From: Owenia fusiformis
Lineage: Eukaryota; Annelida; Polychaeta; Sabellida; Oweniidae
Direction: 5' to 3'
Length of the DNA: 64,000 nt
NCBI GenBank assembly: GCA_903813345.2
Contig: CAIIXF020000007.1
Coordinates: 16,600,714 to 16,664,713, forward strand
This document shows positions 1 to 11,284 of this stretch, in pieces. The translations under genes were made by a program, and so were the position numbers. How positions within the stretch are numbered: the stretch's first letter is position 1; each line of letters opens with the position of its first letter. The notes under the pieces were generated by a model that saw only the letters and a list, made by a program, of their open reading frames with translations, made no database searches and was not told where the DNA came from.

Positions 1-142
1 TATATTTAACATTTTCGTAATATTCTTTTTGTTCAATACAATGAAATTGTAACATTTAAACTTAAAAAAATTAAATTTTAAAATTAGAAAATTAAAACTT
101 TTGATATTTAAACTTTTTTAAACTTTTGAAAAATTCCCGGGA

Positions 143-214
143 GCGGGATGGATATATTATATCTGCCCGCATTTGGCCTGGAGCGGGACATATACAATAT
201 ATCCTGCCCGTTCC
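143..214. repeat. Palindromic GCGGG...TATATTATATC...CCCGC module
   Basis: Two adjacent imperfect palindromes, each an AT-rich core (TATATTATATC, TATACAATATATCC) bracketed by GCGGG and CCCGC. The same GCGGGCAGATATA-type module recurs in the palindromic cluster at 44.0-45.25 kb, so this is a dispersed foldback family. Nothing suggests coding. Confidence 0.5.
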
Positions 215-245
215 TCAGATATGATATATATTCCCGAGTGATATC

Positions 246-977
246 TACCCCAAACCCACTTAAGTATGAGATACACAAGTGTATAAGTCGCATAAATATA
301 ATTAAAAGCGATGAAATCAAGTTTTGATTTGATTTGAGAGTATGACCTTCAGTTATTATTGATAGTAGGAATCGACGGGGCGGAATCACTCACAGTTAAA
401 AATAAATCAATAAACTACGATCTTTACAAGCTACACTTTTTTACAATTTTTTATCCAATATTGCAAGATTTATGGTACATCCAGGCCGTCCAACTGTCCC
501 GCAATTTGCGTATTTGTCACGCATTTGCTGGAAAATTTGAAGTCACAACAGTTTTTTTTTGCGTGACAGAGTTTGTCATGCAAATATGCAATTTACCTGA
601 TTATTGTCCAGCAAAAATATTCCTGTAGAAAAACTTTCAAAAATGATCGGTGATACACCACAAAACCGAACGATGAAAAAAAAATGAACGCATTTCGTTC
701 AGACTTTTCACGCGGATATGGTATATGTCACGCATTTTGCCTGAAATATTTCATACCTGCCCTACTACAAATTCTCAGGTGTTTAAATCTGATGTACATC
801 TGATTTAATTAACTTTAATGACCTTCTCAAGGTCAAAAAAGATTCATTATATTGTGAGCAATTATGTGGTGACATTTTGACGTGTTAATGCCTTGTTTCA
901 AATTTTGTAATCATGACAAGACTCATATATAGCAGAATAAATATTCACATTTCACAAGTAGTAAAATTTATTATCTA
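246..977. other. No gene seen
   Basis: AT-rich sequence with only short chance ORFs. Around 869-898 there is a copy of a dispersed motif ending GTTAATGCCTTGT, also present near 6550, several times at 6866-7230 and, inverted, near 19580. Confidence 0.5.
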
Positions 978-982
978 ATAAT

Positions 983-2209
983 CACGGTGTTATAGCAGGA
1001 CGGTTACGACAAGGCGATTTGCAAAATTTTGCGGTAATGATTACAAAAAATGGTGGATGGGAAAGACAGCATGTCCTCTTTCTCGCCTGTAGGCAAGATT
1101 CACAGATAAGATTTCCTTTTTAACTAGTTCCATTCGGTGACATATATATGGATGGTTATAAAGACTGGGTCAAATCTGCCAGGTGGTTTACTAGAAGCGG
1201 AATATAAGCTGTAAACTTACCGACTGAGATGTCCAAGTTCATATTTTTTAGTCCATTCTCGTGATTTCTCAGTATATGTGCCTCAGAGCCACTCAAACTA
1301 TTAAGCCATAAAATGACATATTCAGAACAGGAACGTGGTCATATTGTAAATAATAAGGTTTCAAACACAATGTCGTTAGACGACTACGTATGAATTCTAT
1401 GGACGGTAACGTATTGTATTAGATGTACATTAGATGTTCAGCGGACGGTGACGTGCATGTACATCTTTCAAGTTAAGGTTGCTAGTTCTGATAGCCTCTT
1501 TCCATGTAATTGTTATAATGGGTAAGAAATGGAATATTGAATTGCTTATATTTGTTTTCAGGACTCGCAAGAGACGCTCTTGTTTGAGCCTCTATAGGGC
1601 AAGGAAAAAATTGTGTCTTGCTTTATTAATGAAACCAATTTAAGTAAAAAAGATAGCAATGAAGAGGCAAAAGAAGAATTAGCATCAAGTACTGATGAAT
1701 ATGACAAAATTAATATCAATGAATCTGGGATACATATTTGAACGAGGTTCGCGTAACCGTCAATCAATTTTTGGCGTAACCGCAAATTAAAAATACAATA
1801 TTATGGCTTAAGTAGAACATATTAGGTGGTTTCCAATGCTCAATTCGCTTTTTATGATCGTATGTTGGTTACATCTATATACCCTGAGGTCGTTAAGCAA
1901 TGTAGACCATGCCCTGACAACAAAAACAAACAAATTACTAAATTTTGTGAAGTTTTGAATTTCAAACTCAACAGTTTTTCGCTTATTTCATGTTATCCCC
2001 GGGCATCAATTTGCAAAAAATACGTTCAAACTATACATTACTAAATGCATCACCGAATGCGATGTCTACAAAAATCGTTCATCCTTTCATTGATACACAG
2101 TAGAAGAAAATACTGCACCAACCTTAGTTTTCTGTTTTCTTAAATCAGTGATCGTAGTCGTCTAATCTCGTTTTCAGAGGTGTCGTAACCGTCATGCTAT
2201 AACACCGTG
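983..2209. mobile_element. 1.23-kb DNA transposon, CACGGTG termini, 5-bp TSD
   Basis: The ends are inverted repeats of about 30 bp (CACGGTGTTATAGC at the left, its complement GCTATAACACCGTG at the right; about two mismatches in 30). The element is flanked exactly by ATAAT at 978-982 and 2210-2214, a 5-bp target duplication. GTAACCG motifs lie within both ends and also internally near 1753 and 1773, as expected of transposase-binding repeats. A 5-bp duplication plus a CAC(G/A)GTG terminus is typical of Transib/RAG-like elements, but no transposase core is visible, so the superfamily is inferred. It looks non-autonomous or decayed. Confidence 0.8.
1598..1741 (+). other. Possible terminal exon inside the CACGGTG element
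   Basis: After a possible acceptor (CTCTATAG) there are 47 open codons and a TGA. The conceptual peptide is acidic and Ser/Glu/Lys-rich (for example SNEEAKEELASSTDEYDK). It lies wholly inside the 983-2209 element and could be the last exon of a lost transposon gene. I recognise no domain, and it may be chance. Confidence 0.25.
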
Positions 2210-2639
2210 ATAATGTCAAATGATAATCCGCAACATGACTTATACATAAGTTTAAATCGAGAAAACAAAAAACTCATATCTAGGAAGTTCATCCATATTG
2301 TTACATTGATGTTCCGTAAAAGTAACTCGTTGTGGAACAGTGATCCATGTAGGGTTAAACTTTGGAAAAATACATGGTCCTCTATTAATTGAAATTTCTA
2401 CAATGTGCAGATTTTTGGTTCTACTTTTTTTTGAGGATGGGGGTTGGAAGGTTTATAATAAAGACTGGTCAGTGTTTTCCATAGCTAGCCTCAAAATAGT
2501 GTTAAACAAATTTTTATCACGACCTTGTGAAGCTACTGTGTTAGATTCCTGGTTTTTAGTCTTAGATGTGTCATTTTCCAGAATAATCAATGAAAGCTAA
2601 GTCTGGCAAATATCTCATTTCCATATTATACTTTTTCAG

Positions 2640-2701
2640 AGAAACTATGAACACAAAGAAAAGGAAAAGGGACAGGATACACATTTCATAACAGTTTGAA
2701 G
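2640..2701 (+). other. Possible upstream exon of the zinc-finger gene
   Basis: A 62-nt segment bounded by a good acceptor (CTTTTTCAG) and donor (GTAAGG). In the phase needed to join the exon at 2898 it contains a TAA, so it is 5' untranslated, belongs elsewhere or is decayed. I found no start codon for the zinc-finger gene. Confidence 0.2.
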
Positions 2702-2897
2702 GTAAGGTATCGAAACCATTTTTGTTATTTTCTTACATGACAATGAGGACTTCTTGTGCTGAACCTTTTCTCAATGATACTTTTCCTGATGAAATCTCAC
2801 TTATTGAAAGCACATTAACATGTGATCAAACTACTCATATTCTTTCTATATCAATACAAAGCCATAATAAAAAGTAGGTATCTTTATGCTTTTGCAG

Positions 2898-2987
2898 ACC
2901 GGGCTTACCAGAAGTGCAAGCATTGTGAATTCACAACAAACAAAAGGGGCATGATGGGTCATCATGTTAGGAAAGAACACCAAAGAG
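2898..2987 (+). CDS. Exon: first C2H2-like zinc finger
   Basis: Starts after TTTTGCAG and ends at a GTAAGC donor. It encodes CKHCEFTTNKRG followed by an HHVRKEH tail, i.e. C-x2-C-x12-H-x4-H. It ends with one spare nucleotide (phase 1), which matches the two nucleotides at the start of the exon at 4200. Confidence 0.7.
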
Positions 2988-5900
2988 GTAAGCCTAATTT
3001 TGTAAAGTATATGACCCTGTCATAGGCATTAGACAGCTGCTTTAGGACAATTCTACAACCAAAATATTTTTTTCTAATTATTAGACTCTATTTAAAAAAA
3101 ATAGTAATTGGAACTTGGAACTCAATGTCAAGCATAGGGGCACTGTCTATACTTAAGAATATGAATGTTCCAAATGAAATTTATCAATAATGTATAGACT
3201 CCTAATGACTAATTTTTGTGAGCAGCTTCTAACTATACCAGAGGCGGATCTACCCCATTTGCCAGAGTATGGCATCAGTACGCCTGTCAGATTTACCATT
3301 TTTTTTCCAAGATAATCAGATGAATGGGGACTCACTAATGTTATTTAATATCATTGTATCACTTTAATGCTATATAATATCATTGTATACATCTGTACTT
3401 AATTGTTTACTTAAACTGTATACAGGGTGTTTCATATGTATGCACCCCCATCAACTCATAATTGTAGTGTTGCCAGCCTATCATGTTATAAATCATTTTG
3501 TTCCTCATGGAAAGTTATATAAGATTGCAGTTTCAGAATCCAGAGGCGTCCCTGAAAAAGGATATAATGTATCTCAAAGTGTGTGGGCATGGATCATGGG
3601 GAAGGAATTTCTGGTCGTTTTGAGGGCAATTTAAAGGAAAAGTTTAGTTTCTGTATTTCACATTTCTAGCTAGGGTAGCATATTACATGAATTAGTTTAT
3701 GGGGGGGGGGGAGGTGCATACATATGAAACATGTCAACAGATTGTACGTCTTCTCACATTTCTTAATAGACAGTTTTGTCATTAACTCATGGTGTTTTAA
3801 ACTTGATTTCTTTCCGTATGTACCAAATTAATATTAATAAGTTTAATTTAGATAAAGCTGCAGCCCATGGCTATTATTTAATCAGTCATTGCTAGTTACT
3901 TTATACAGATTGAACAAAATGTTAAATGGTACCAACTTCCAAATGTTGTATAGCTTTGGTTGACCATCTTTAGTTCTGGTGAAAATTCCATATCTAATTC
4001 ATGTTGATTATTCTTGTAAGTATGATTTCAGGAAGAATACTCATGAGATATAATTGAATGGTTTTTGAAATTATGAAATAATCTGAACAAAAAAGCACAT
4101 TTTACCGGTACTTAACACTTTCTAATACCTACCAACAATAGACATTATAATTACATGTACAGACCAAATGAATTAAACTGTTTGTGATTTGTCTTCAAGA
4201 TGATGGCACTGTGACATGTGGCATTCGTGGATGTGAGGAGGAGGTGCCCAAAGATGGCCTAAAAGCACATGTGTGTGTCCATAAAGGTGAGGTTTGTTAT
4301 AGATGGTAACTTGGAGCAATTGTTAATAAACTGTATGTTAAAATATCTTATGTTGAGGGCAAATCAAAAGGCCGTGGTAAATGGGTGGAGATAAATCAAA
4401 ATGTACAATAAATTAACTCAATTACTCAGATGCGAGTAGGTAATTACCAGTTTCGCCACCAAGTAGCTAATTCGGGGGAAATGAATAAAAAATCGTAAAA
4501 TCGTAAACTTGAATATTCATCAGTTTTATTGGTTCATTTTTCATGTTACCCTTATGTATCTTATCGTTTTACAAATTAAAATATGCCCAGTAAAAGAAAA
4601 TGTTATCTGCCCAACACAAGAAACACAAGAAAAGATATTTCACTTTTTGTGATTTTGCAACATGGGGTCTATGGTGAATCTCCTCGACCTAGAAGTAATA
4701 TTTTCAAAGAAAATTAAATTTGCAAAGTTGATCAAGTCTTTTCAAAACCACATTTCTGGATGTGATTTAACATGCAGATTCCAAATCTGACATCAGTTTG
4801 ACTATTTAATGAAGTAAATCAAGATTATTTCTACTCGCATCTAGTCTATTGAATATGGCCCTTTCTTCCTGAATCACAGAAAATCATTGAATCTTATTTT
4901 GTTTACTGTATTTTTTTTTTTTTTTTAACTTTGACATCACTAATTTGGTATATTTTATCTATTTTAGAAGATATCAGTCGGAAAATTGAAGATGATATTG
5001 AGGCTGCTCCATGTGATATTAAAGAGAAGCTACTTCCAGCATGGAAAAATTGGGTATGTATGAGGCAATTATTAGTAAAACATTCTTTGAACTGAACCAA
5101 AAACTTTGTGCCAAAATAAATTGATCTGAGACTTTTCAGGGGGTTTTTCAACTTGAAATAAGTATTTTCGTAAGGAGCAGTTTCCACTTCCTTCATATCC
5201 TTCCAACTTGTTATTTTATTTTGGCAGGGTGTTTATCTTGATTTGCCAAGTCATTTAATGTAAGTTTAATAGATTGATTTGAGTGTTCAATCATTTTCAG
5301 GTTTACTGGTGCCCATAGATGAAGCGAATGACACAAGGACAGATGGACCAAATGAACAAAACAACATGGGGACACAAGGACAGATGGATCGAATGACACA
5401 AGGACAGGTGGACCAAATGAACAAAACAACATGGGGACACAAGGACAGATGGATCGAATGACACAAGGACAGGTGGACCAAATGAACAAAACAACATGGG
5501 GACACAAGGACAGATGGATCGAATGACACAAGGACAGGTGGACCAAATGAACAAAACAACATGGGGACACAAGGACAGATGGATCGAATGACACAAGGAC
5601 AGGTGGACCAAATGAACAAAACAACATGGGGACACAAGGACAGATGGATCGAATGACACAAGGACAGGTGGACCAAATGAACCTAACAGAATGGGGACAG
5701 ACAGACAGATTGACACAAGGACAGATGGACTGAATGATAATGGGACAGATTGAGAGAGTGACACAAATGGACCGAATGAACAAAACAGCATAGGGACTAA
5801 TGGGAAGAATGACATGGGTACAGTTCGAGAGAACAACATAGGGTCAGGCGAAGAGAATGACATTGAGACAGATGCACAAATGAACATTGGAAGGGGAGGA

Positions 5901-6843
5901 CAGAATGACATGGGAGAAGATGGCCAAAGTTATACTGGGCCAGTAATACAGAACAACAGGGGTACAGCAGAACAGAACAACATGGAGATAGACAAAGTGA
6001 ATGAGTTGGAGACAGATGGACAGAACAAAAAGCAGAATGAGATCTCAAATTTGAGAACAAACACACGAATTAAACGGGAATATACCATTTATGGGAGTTC
6101 AGACACACAGTGGTATGAAGGTAAGTGGAAAAGGTTGTCAAGAGACTCAAGATTGATAATATTTCTATCCTTTATATTTCAAAAAGTCTGACAGGATATA
6201 CAGCATGATTTCATTCTTCCATCGATGTTCGAAATGAGTATTGGCCACAAATTTTATATCACTAGCCTTGTTCTGACTTTATATTTAAGAGATTTGAGTT
6301 TCAACCTTTGGTTGTCCTTCAGTCACAATCAAAATGTCAAAAAAAGTTTTTTCAAATTGATTTTTGGATCCAAATTAAATCTTCCTAAACACAAAGTACC
6401 TACTGAGGTCTGAAAAAGTAAAATCATCAAGGTCAAAAGTTGAGGTTATCAAACTTGATCACAAACATTGTCAGCAACATATTGGAGGTCAAAAAGGTAT
6501 TTTTAACTTGCCCAAATGTTTTTTCAATATCTGTATCACTTTTGAAACCATTCACATGTTAATGCCTTGTTTGCCATTTTCTTGTTAAAACTCTTTAAAT
6601 GTCGTAAAGCCGTATTTTGCTTTAAGTAAGCAACACTTGCAACTTGCAAGTAGAAATATGTATGATGAGATATGATATAGTAGCAGTGGCTTTATTCGTA
6701 TTATGTTTCTATTTCCAGGCACAATAACCACACGGAAAAAGAAGTGCATAACAGTATCCTTGGATAATGGTGACGAGACATCAATGACCCTCAAACACGC
6801 AAATTATTGCCTAAAGCACAATAATTTGGTTATAATAGACTGA
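2898..6843 (+). CDS. Zinc-finger / Tudor-like multi-exon gene (5' end not found, frame broken)
   Basis: Coding exons at 2898-2987, 4200-4286 and 4968-5053 join in perfect phase: a C-x2-C-x12-H-x4-H finger, then a C-x4-C-x12-H-x3-H finger, then an acidic helix-like segment (EDISRKIEDDIEAAPCD). Downstream, the exon ending at 6120 joins in phase to 6719-6843 with a stop, giving a W-Y-E-G / L-D-N-G-D-E pattern like the small beta-barrel of Tudor/agenet proteins. Nucleic-acid or chromatin binding is therefore likely; the exact family is unknown. Between the two halves the 65-bp minisatellite (5330-5690) shifts the frame in every unit, and the exon at 5228-5259 does not fit the phase of the next one. 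No full-length protein can be read, so it is a pseudogene, an allele with an expanded array, or an assembly error. The start codon lies upstream of 2898 and was not found. Confidence 0.6.
3421..3738. mobile_element. MITE, TACAGGGTG family, intronic
   Basis: Inverted ends of about 25 bp: GTTTCATATGTATGCACC near 3428 and its complement near 3713-3731. The left end begins TACAGGGTG like the MITEs at 8171, 10936 and 17634; the right outer bases have diverged. It sits in the intron between the two finger exons. Confidence 0.6.
4200..4286 (+). CDS. Exon: second C2H2-like zinc finger
   Basis: Acceptor GTCTTCAAG, donor GTGAGG. The peptide is GTVTCGIRGCEEEVPKDG followed by LKAHVCVHK, giving C-x4-C-x12-H-x3-H. 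Both flanking junctions are phase-consistent. Confidence 0.7.
4968..5053 (+). CDS. Exon: acidic helix-like linker
   Basis: Acceptor ATTTTAG, donor GTATGT. It joins 4286 in phase to give H-K-E-D-I-S and ends phase 0 after KEKLLPAWKNW. Likely a short alpha-helical linker after the fingers; I recognise no family. Confidence 0.6.
5228..5259 (+). CDS. Possible 32-nt exon
   Basis: Lies between TTTTGGCAG and GTAAGT and reads GVYLDLPSHL in phase after the exon ending at 5053. The following intron would be only 41 nt, and joining to 5301 gives a stop eight codons later. It may be a decoy or part of a broken gene. Confidence 0.3.
5301..6120 (+). CDS. Exon: Gln/Asn/Asp/Gly-rich segment containing the minisatellite
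   Basis: Acceptor ATTTTCAG at 5300, donor GTAAGTGG at 6121. The first 27 codons (frame starting 5303) read LLVPIDEANDTRTDG before the array; the last part, open from 5754 to 6120 in another frame, is rich in N, Q, D, E and G (NDMGEDGQSYTG) and ends DTQWYEG at the splice. The two frames differ by the shift the 65-bp units introduce. The low-complexity N/Q/D/G sequence suggests a disordered region that arose from the same degenerate repeat. Confidence 0.45.
5330..5690. repeat. 65-bp coding-region minisatellite, about 5.5 copies
   Basis: Near-identical units recur at exactly 65-bp spacing (GGATCGAATG at 5386, 5451, 5516, 5581, 5646). Each unit contains GGACAGATGGATCGAATGAC and AACAAAACAACATGGGG. 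As 65 is not a multiple of 3, the + strand frame rotates and meets TGA. The complementary strand is open in all three frames, which creates long artificial ORFs. Degenerate relatives continue to about 6030, so the exon probably grew by this repeat. Confidence 0.9.
6719..6843 (+). CDS. Last exon: Tudor/agenet-like barrel end and stop
   Basis: Acceptor ATTTCCAG. It joins the phase-1 end of 6120 to give WYEGTITTRKKKCITV, then LDNGDETSMTLKHANYC, ending LVIID and TGA at 6841-6843. The W-Y-x-G then L-D-(N/D)-G-D-E spacing is the usual Tudor/agenet signature. That is a motif-level call. Confidence 0.6.
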
Positions 6844-6865
6844 CTACAATAACTGCCAGATTCTA

Positions 6866-7560
6866 ACTTTTTGCATATAAATGCCTTGTATAATATAAGT
6901 TCATTGCAAAATACAATGGTGGTGAAATAAGCATGGAAATACAAGAATAGCATTTGAACAACTTAAGAACTTCAGCCAGTGACTTTTTGCTTGTAAATGC
7001 CTTGTATATTACTGTAAGTTTATTAGTATTGTAAATATTGTATAATATATTGATGGTGAAATCAGCCTACAAATGTAAGAATAGCATTTTTACAACTTTC
7101 TAACAATTACCAGACTTTTTTCTGAAAATGATTTTTTAAATTGAAACCAGGTACTGACATTTTGTCATGTTAATGCCTTGTTACAACTTCGTAGCAATTA
7201 CCAGATGATGACTTTTTGTATGAAAATGCCTTGTTAATTATTGTTCAAGTTGTATTGTTCTTCAAAATTATTAAGGTGTTCTAAGAAGTTCAGATCTGAC
7301 CTTAGATGGGAGATTTGATATTCAATGACCTCAAGCTCAAATAAGTCCTTGATTCAAATTCACCAAATTTTTTCTCAGAAGTTTTTTACTTAGATTAGAT
7401 ATTTCACCTTGGTTGAAGTTTTTGGATCCATTTTTTTTAAAATTGAAACCAAGTGCTGACATTTTGTCATTTTGACAATTGCCAGATGATGACTTCTTGT
7501 ATGTAAATTATAATGATGCATATGTTTATTGTACAATGTATTAGTCTTGAAATAGGCTCT
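6866..7560. repeat. Degenerate ~115-bp tandem repeat downstream of the zinc-finger stop
   Basis: Units starting ACTTTTTGCATGTAAATGCC-like recur at 6866, 6982 and 7211, with more diverged members near 7153 and 7491. Each is followed by GGTGAAAT...ACAAGAATAGCATTT. It probably lies in the 3' untranslated region. Confidence 0.6.
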
Positions 7561-7620
7561 GTATACAAATACAAGTATAGCATTTTGTATTTCCCATTTG
7601 TTGTAAAACTAAATGTCAAA

Positions 7621-7626
7621 AATAAA
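7621..7626 (+). promoter_or_regulatory. Candidate polyadenylation signal
   Basis: AATAAA about 780 bp after the zinc-finger gene stop, following the 115-bp repeats. It is plausible as the gene's poly(A) signal, but AATAAA is common in AT-rich DNA. Confidence 0.3.
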
Positions 7627-8170
7627 CTAGATATGAGATATACATATTTGCAATTGGTTCTTTATTATTATTATTAGGAGTTTGATATTCATCATACAGA
7701 TATTTATACTAATATCTCCAAAATGTTGCAATTCATAATTGTGGATCAAAATCGCATATGCCCATCTTTAGGATTGAGGACTATTGTCTAATTGTAGACA
7801 TAAAAACTTACAAACGCTTATATGAAAAACAACTTGCATCAGTATTGCTTTGAAGTTTCATCAACCCCATACATCTTCAATTAACCTTTTTTAAAACTTT
7901 GACATAAGAAATGAAAAATGGCCGAAATGAATAGCTAGGCCTTTAAAAATTTGACGATTTGCATCATAATTTATGTATTGAATAATCTTACAATATTTGT
8001 GACATGAGTGAAATGTTTCTCATTGAAACCGAGCACATGATCTATGGTTATTCCCGGTCATCTGCAATATCCACTTACAGTCTCGTTTTCAACCGAATAC
8101 ACCATGAAGTCAAGTATGGTAGGCTATGTACCACGCTAAAAGAAGGTTCTGATGTATAGCGTATTGCAGG

Positions 8171-8609
8171 TACAGGGTGGTAAAAAAATTGGAAGCCCTG
8201 CCACTATTTTCATCATATCTCACCATTGCGCTGTAGGCAAACATGCTCAAGTAATTCAAAATGTCCTTATCTCGGGTTACTTTCCTTTTACCTGTAGGGA
8301 TATACCGAAGACAAAGTGTACAAGAATGGCCTCATCGGAACAATTGCAGACCTTAAAAGGGAGACTATCTGTGTCATTCAGGCCATAGGCTCTAAGGAAT
8401 AAAGTCGGGTCATTGACCACGTGTGCAGGTTTGCATGCAGCATGTTCAAAGTTCTGTTATATTGTAACTATTAGGCTGATAGTCATGTAATATGCTAGGC
8501 TAGTTGGAAATGGAATGTTGTACAAAGGTGTAAAATATCAGGTAGTAATTTTCTATAATGACAAAGATATGAGGAAGACGCATGGTTTCCGTTTTTTGAC
8601 CACCCTGTA
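8171..8609. mobile_element. MITE, TACAGGGTGGT termini
   Basis: Left end TACAGGGTGGTAAAAAA, right end TTTTTTGACCACCCTGTA, an inverted repeat of about 22 bp sharing TA at each end. Length and ends suggest a Tc1/mariner-type non-autonomous element of the same broad family as 3421, 10936 and 17634. Confidence 0.75.
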
Positions 8610-8724
8610 ACGGTATATTAGATTACGTTTTCTCCTGACTAGCCAAGATACAGCTTTACCCCATGCAAGATATTGCCATTTTTCATCCTAAGAAGTCACA
8701 CGTGTAAGATGAAAAAAACTTTAT

Positions 8725-8855
8725 TGTACTCGTACCTTTGCAAAATCGTCCATTCTTGAGGCGCTTTGATAATGTTTCTTTATCTCGTCTGCGACTCGAT
8801 AAAGAAGAATCATCAAAGCTCATCAAGAATGGATGATCTTGCACTGGTACTCATA
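8725..8855. repeat. Foldback repeat with ~55-bp arms
   Basis: GATAATGTTTCTTTATC and GATAAAGAAGAATCATC, with ATCGTCCATTCTTGAG against its complement further out, form a long stem with a loop of about 13 nt. Confidence 0.7.
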
Positions 8856-9680
8856 TAAGAACCTTTATATTCCAGTCATAGAAGTGACAAACGTTAGTGT
8901 TCATTCATGCTGTTGTTGCAGCTCTTTCATGTAACACAACTGTAATACATGTTACCGTTAACTACAATATAAGGCCAAATAACTCTCCGACAATGGACAA
9001 GAAATCCATTTAAGATATATTTAAAAAGCATCGCCACAATAAATCCATTTTAAATATACAATGCTTGTATCTGGAAAGATATGCAACCGTTTCGTATATT
9101 CCCTGAGTAAAGTGAGAGACAAACCAATGGGCAGGATGAATGGAAAAACACAAAAACGGAAATTATTAGGAAACTTTCAACTGTTGGATTACACATTTGT
9201 CTTTTGTTCAGCTAAGCATGACGAAATTTATAAAAAAAACTTCATATTTGCTGATCATGTATACGAAATCATTGAATTTTAGACAGTCTAAAGGTAAATC
9301 GATACTCAGCCCTATGGTGAGAACACACTCTAAAAGTGCTGATCCTAGTTCTTTTATTATATTAATTTCCAGGGAAAATGTATATCATGCTTTTCTGAGC
9401 GTCTCAAATTTCGCGCATTTATTAATCATCTGAAACGCTCATGTAGGTCCTCCAAGACTTTTACCCCATCTGTATTTATCGATAATGTCCCCAATTTAGG
9501 TATGGTGGCGTGCACACCCCTGAAGTATAGAATGTCTGATATGTATATTTATATGGTAGTGTTCATATATGATATGATGCTGTGTTTTTGATTCCCAGGA
9601 AGCATCTTTTCAAGACCATGGTGATTTGAGACTTCATACTTTCCAATAATGTCGAGATACACATCCCTTAAGTTTTTTTA

Positions 9681-10192
9681 TACAGTAAAACCTGTTTAAT
9701 CCGAACGCCATTGGGACCGGCTAAAAGCGTTCATATTAGGAGGTGTTCACATTTCAAGGTTTTTGCATTCGCAATATTCCGGATTCTGAGGAAATGTGAA
9801 CACATTCTCGATATATATTTATAGTACTTCTGACCACATAGCTTTCAATGGCATTCCTGAAATTTGAAAATTCGATTCAAATGTATCTAGTCATGCTTGA
9901 AAGCCCCATTATAATTGACACCATTCTAGATTTTTTCCAAAGTTTTGATATCATGACAATATTTGAGCAATTTTGTATGAAACATCAGAAATTTTATGAA
10001 AAGTGTTCAGATTAGACAAGTGAATTTTTCAAATATGACTGTTCACTGTTCAAATTGGGAGCTGGAGGTGTTCACATTATAAGTTTTTTTTAACATGGGC
10101 GTCAATGGGAGGAAAAAATTGAACCGAAAAAAGTGTTCAGATTGGGAGGTGTTCGGATTAGCCAGGTGTTCAGATATAGAGGTTCTACTGTA
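9681..10192. mobile_element. pogo/Tigger-like MITE
   Basis: Left end TACAGTAAAACCTGTTTAAT, right end AGAGGTTCTACTGTA. CAGTAAAACCTC-type termini with TA duplication are typical of pogo/Tigger (Tc1/mariner) elements. The interior repeats fragments of the end (GTGTTCAGATTAG, GTGTTCGGATTAG). There is no transposase ORF. Confidence 0.75.
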
Positions 10193-10239
10193 TTTTACAT
10201 TTTGTAAACTTTCATCTACTGATGATATAGTCTCTTGAA

Positions 10240-10310
10240 AATTCTCTTCCTTTTAACATGGGAAATCCTCACTTCAGCAAATCCTGGTGTCATTTATTTA
10301 TGGTGAGCAC
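10240..10310. repeat. Diverged repeat shared with 61.44-61.51 kb
   Basis: TTTTAACATGGGAAATCCTC plus TTCAGCAAAT and CATTTAT..TTTATGG also occur at 61445-61510 in the same orientation. This is a dispersed family of unknown type. Confidence 0.5.
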
Positions 10311-10935
10311 TGTACACAATCTTCATCAAGCCTCAACTAGACACAATACTTCTCTCTTTCTCTCCAAGCCATACATGTTCACAATAGTCCTCACTGAGCC
10401 TCAACTAAACAATACTTCTCTCCAAGCCTTCCCTGTGCACAATACCCCTCAATGAGCCTCATAGTAATGCATAGTAATTCATGGGATCTGGTTTATTATA
10501 CTTTCATGGATTTTCCTTCTTTCAAAGTGCATACGCCACATTCAATAAACTAGAAGAATTTCTTGGGTATCCTTATAACATTTTCTTCATTACATGCTGA
10601 TAAATATGAAATAAAGATTAAATTATAGATAAACAGAACTACAAAGTTCAATTAATTCGAAACCATTTATTCCAATAATATACTTGTACATGCAGAGCCC
10701 AAAACCTTTGGAACTTCATCATCATTCATAAGATATAAGATGACCCATCAAGTATATACGAAACATTATTCGGGAAATGCCAGCACATTTTCAATTGATT
10801 CCCTAAAAGAAATCTGCCAGGCTGGCTACTCAAAGTGGATATTATGAACATAGTTTACCATAATTTAAACAATTATATATTCTCCAAATATATGAACTCC
10901 AAAAAGACAAGTGAAATAATTTGTTGCCTTATAGG

Positions 10936-11284
10936 TACAGGGTGAGCCAAAAAAGGTAACCCATCCAAATGTATGTTTATTAACTCAGTCATTCAGCATG
11001 GGTTTAAAATCATATTTGGCACAATTAAACCTTGTTCAATGTACTTTCATTCTACTAAGTGTCATTGATTTATCCCTGATAGCCACAATTTCATGGCCAT
11101 TTACAAAACATACTCAAAATGCCAAAATGTGCCTCACTGACTGGACATAAATCCTACCAGATTTTTATCTGTAGGCCTATTTTTTACACTTACAACATTG
11201 AAACAAGAGATTACAACACTAAACCCATGCAGGATGACTGAGTAATTAAGATTTGATATGGTTACTTTTTTGGCTCACCCTGTA
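10936..11284. mobile_element. MITE, TACAGGGTGAGCC termini
   Basis: TACAGGGTGAGCCAAAAAAG at the left and its complement, CTTTTTTGGCTCACCCTGTA with one mismatch, at the right; about 26 bp of inverted repeat with TA at both ends. Short, non-coding, Tc1/mariner-like. Confidence 0.8.

Noticed and set aside
5211-5911. Long - strand ORFs of 129-202 codons
   Set aside because: They are the reverse reading of the 65-bp minisatellite; composition is repeat-driven and splice-supported coding lies on the + strand.
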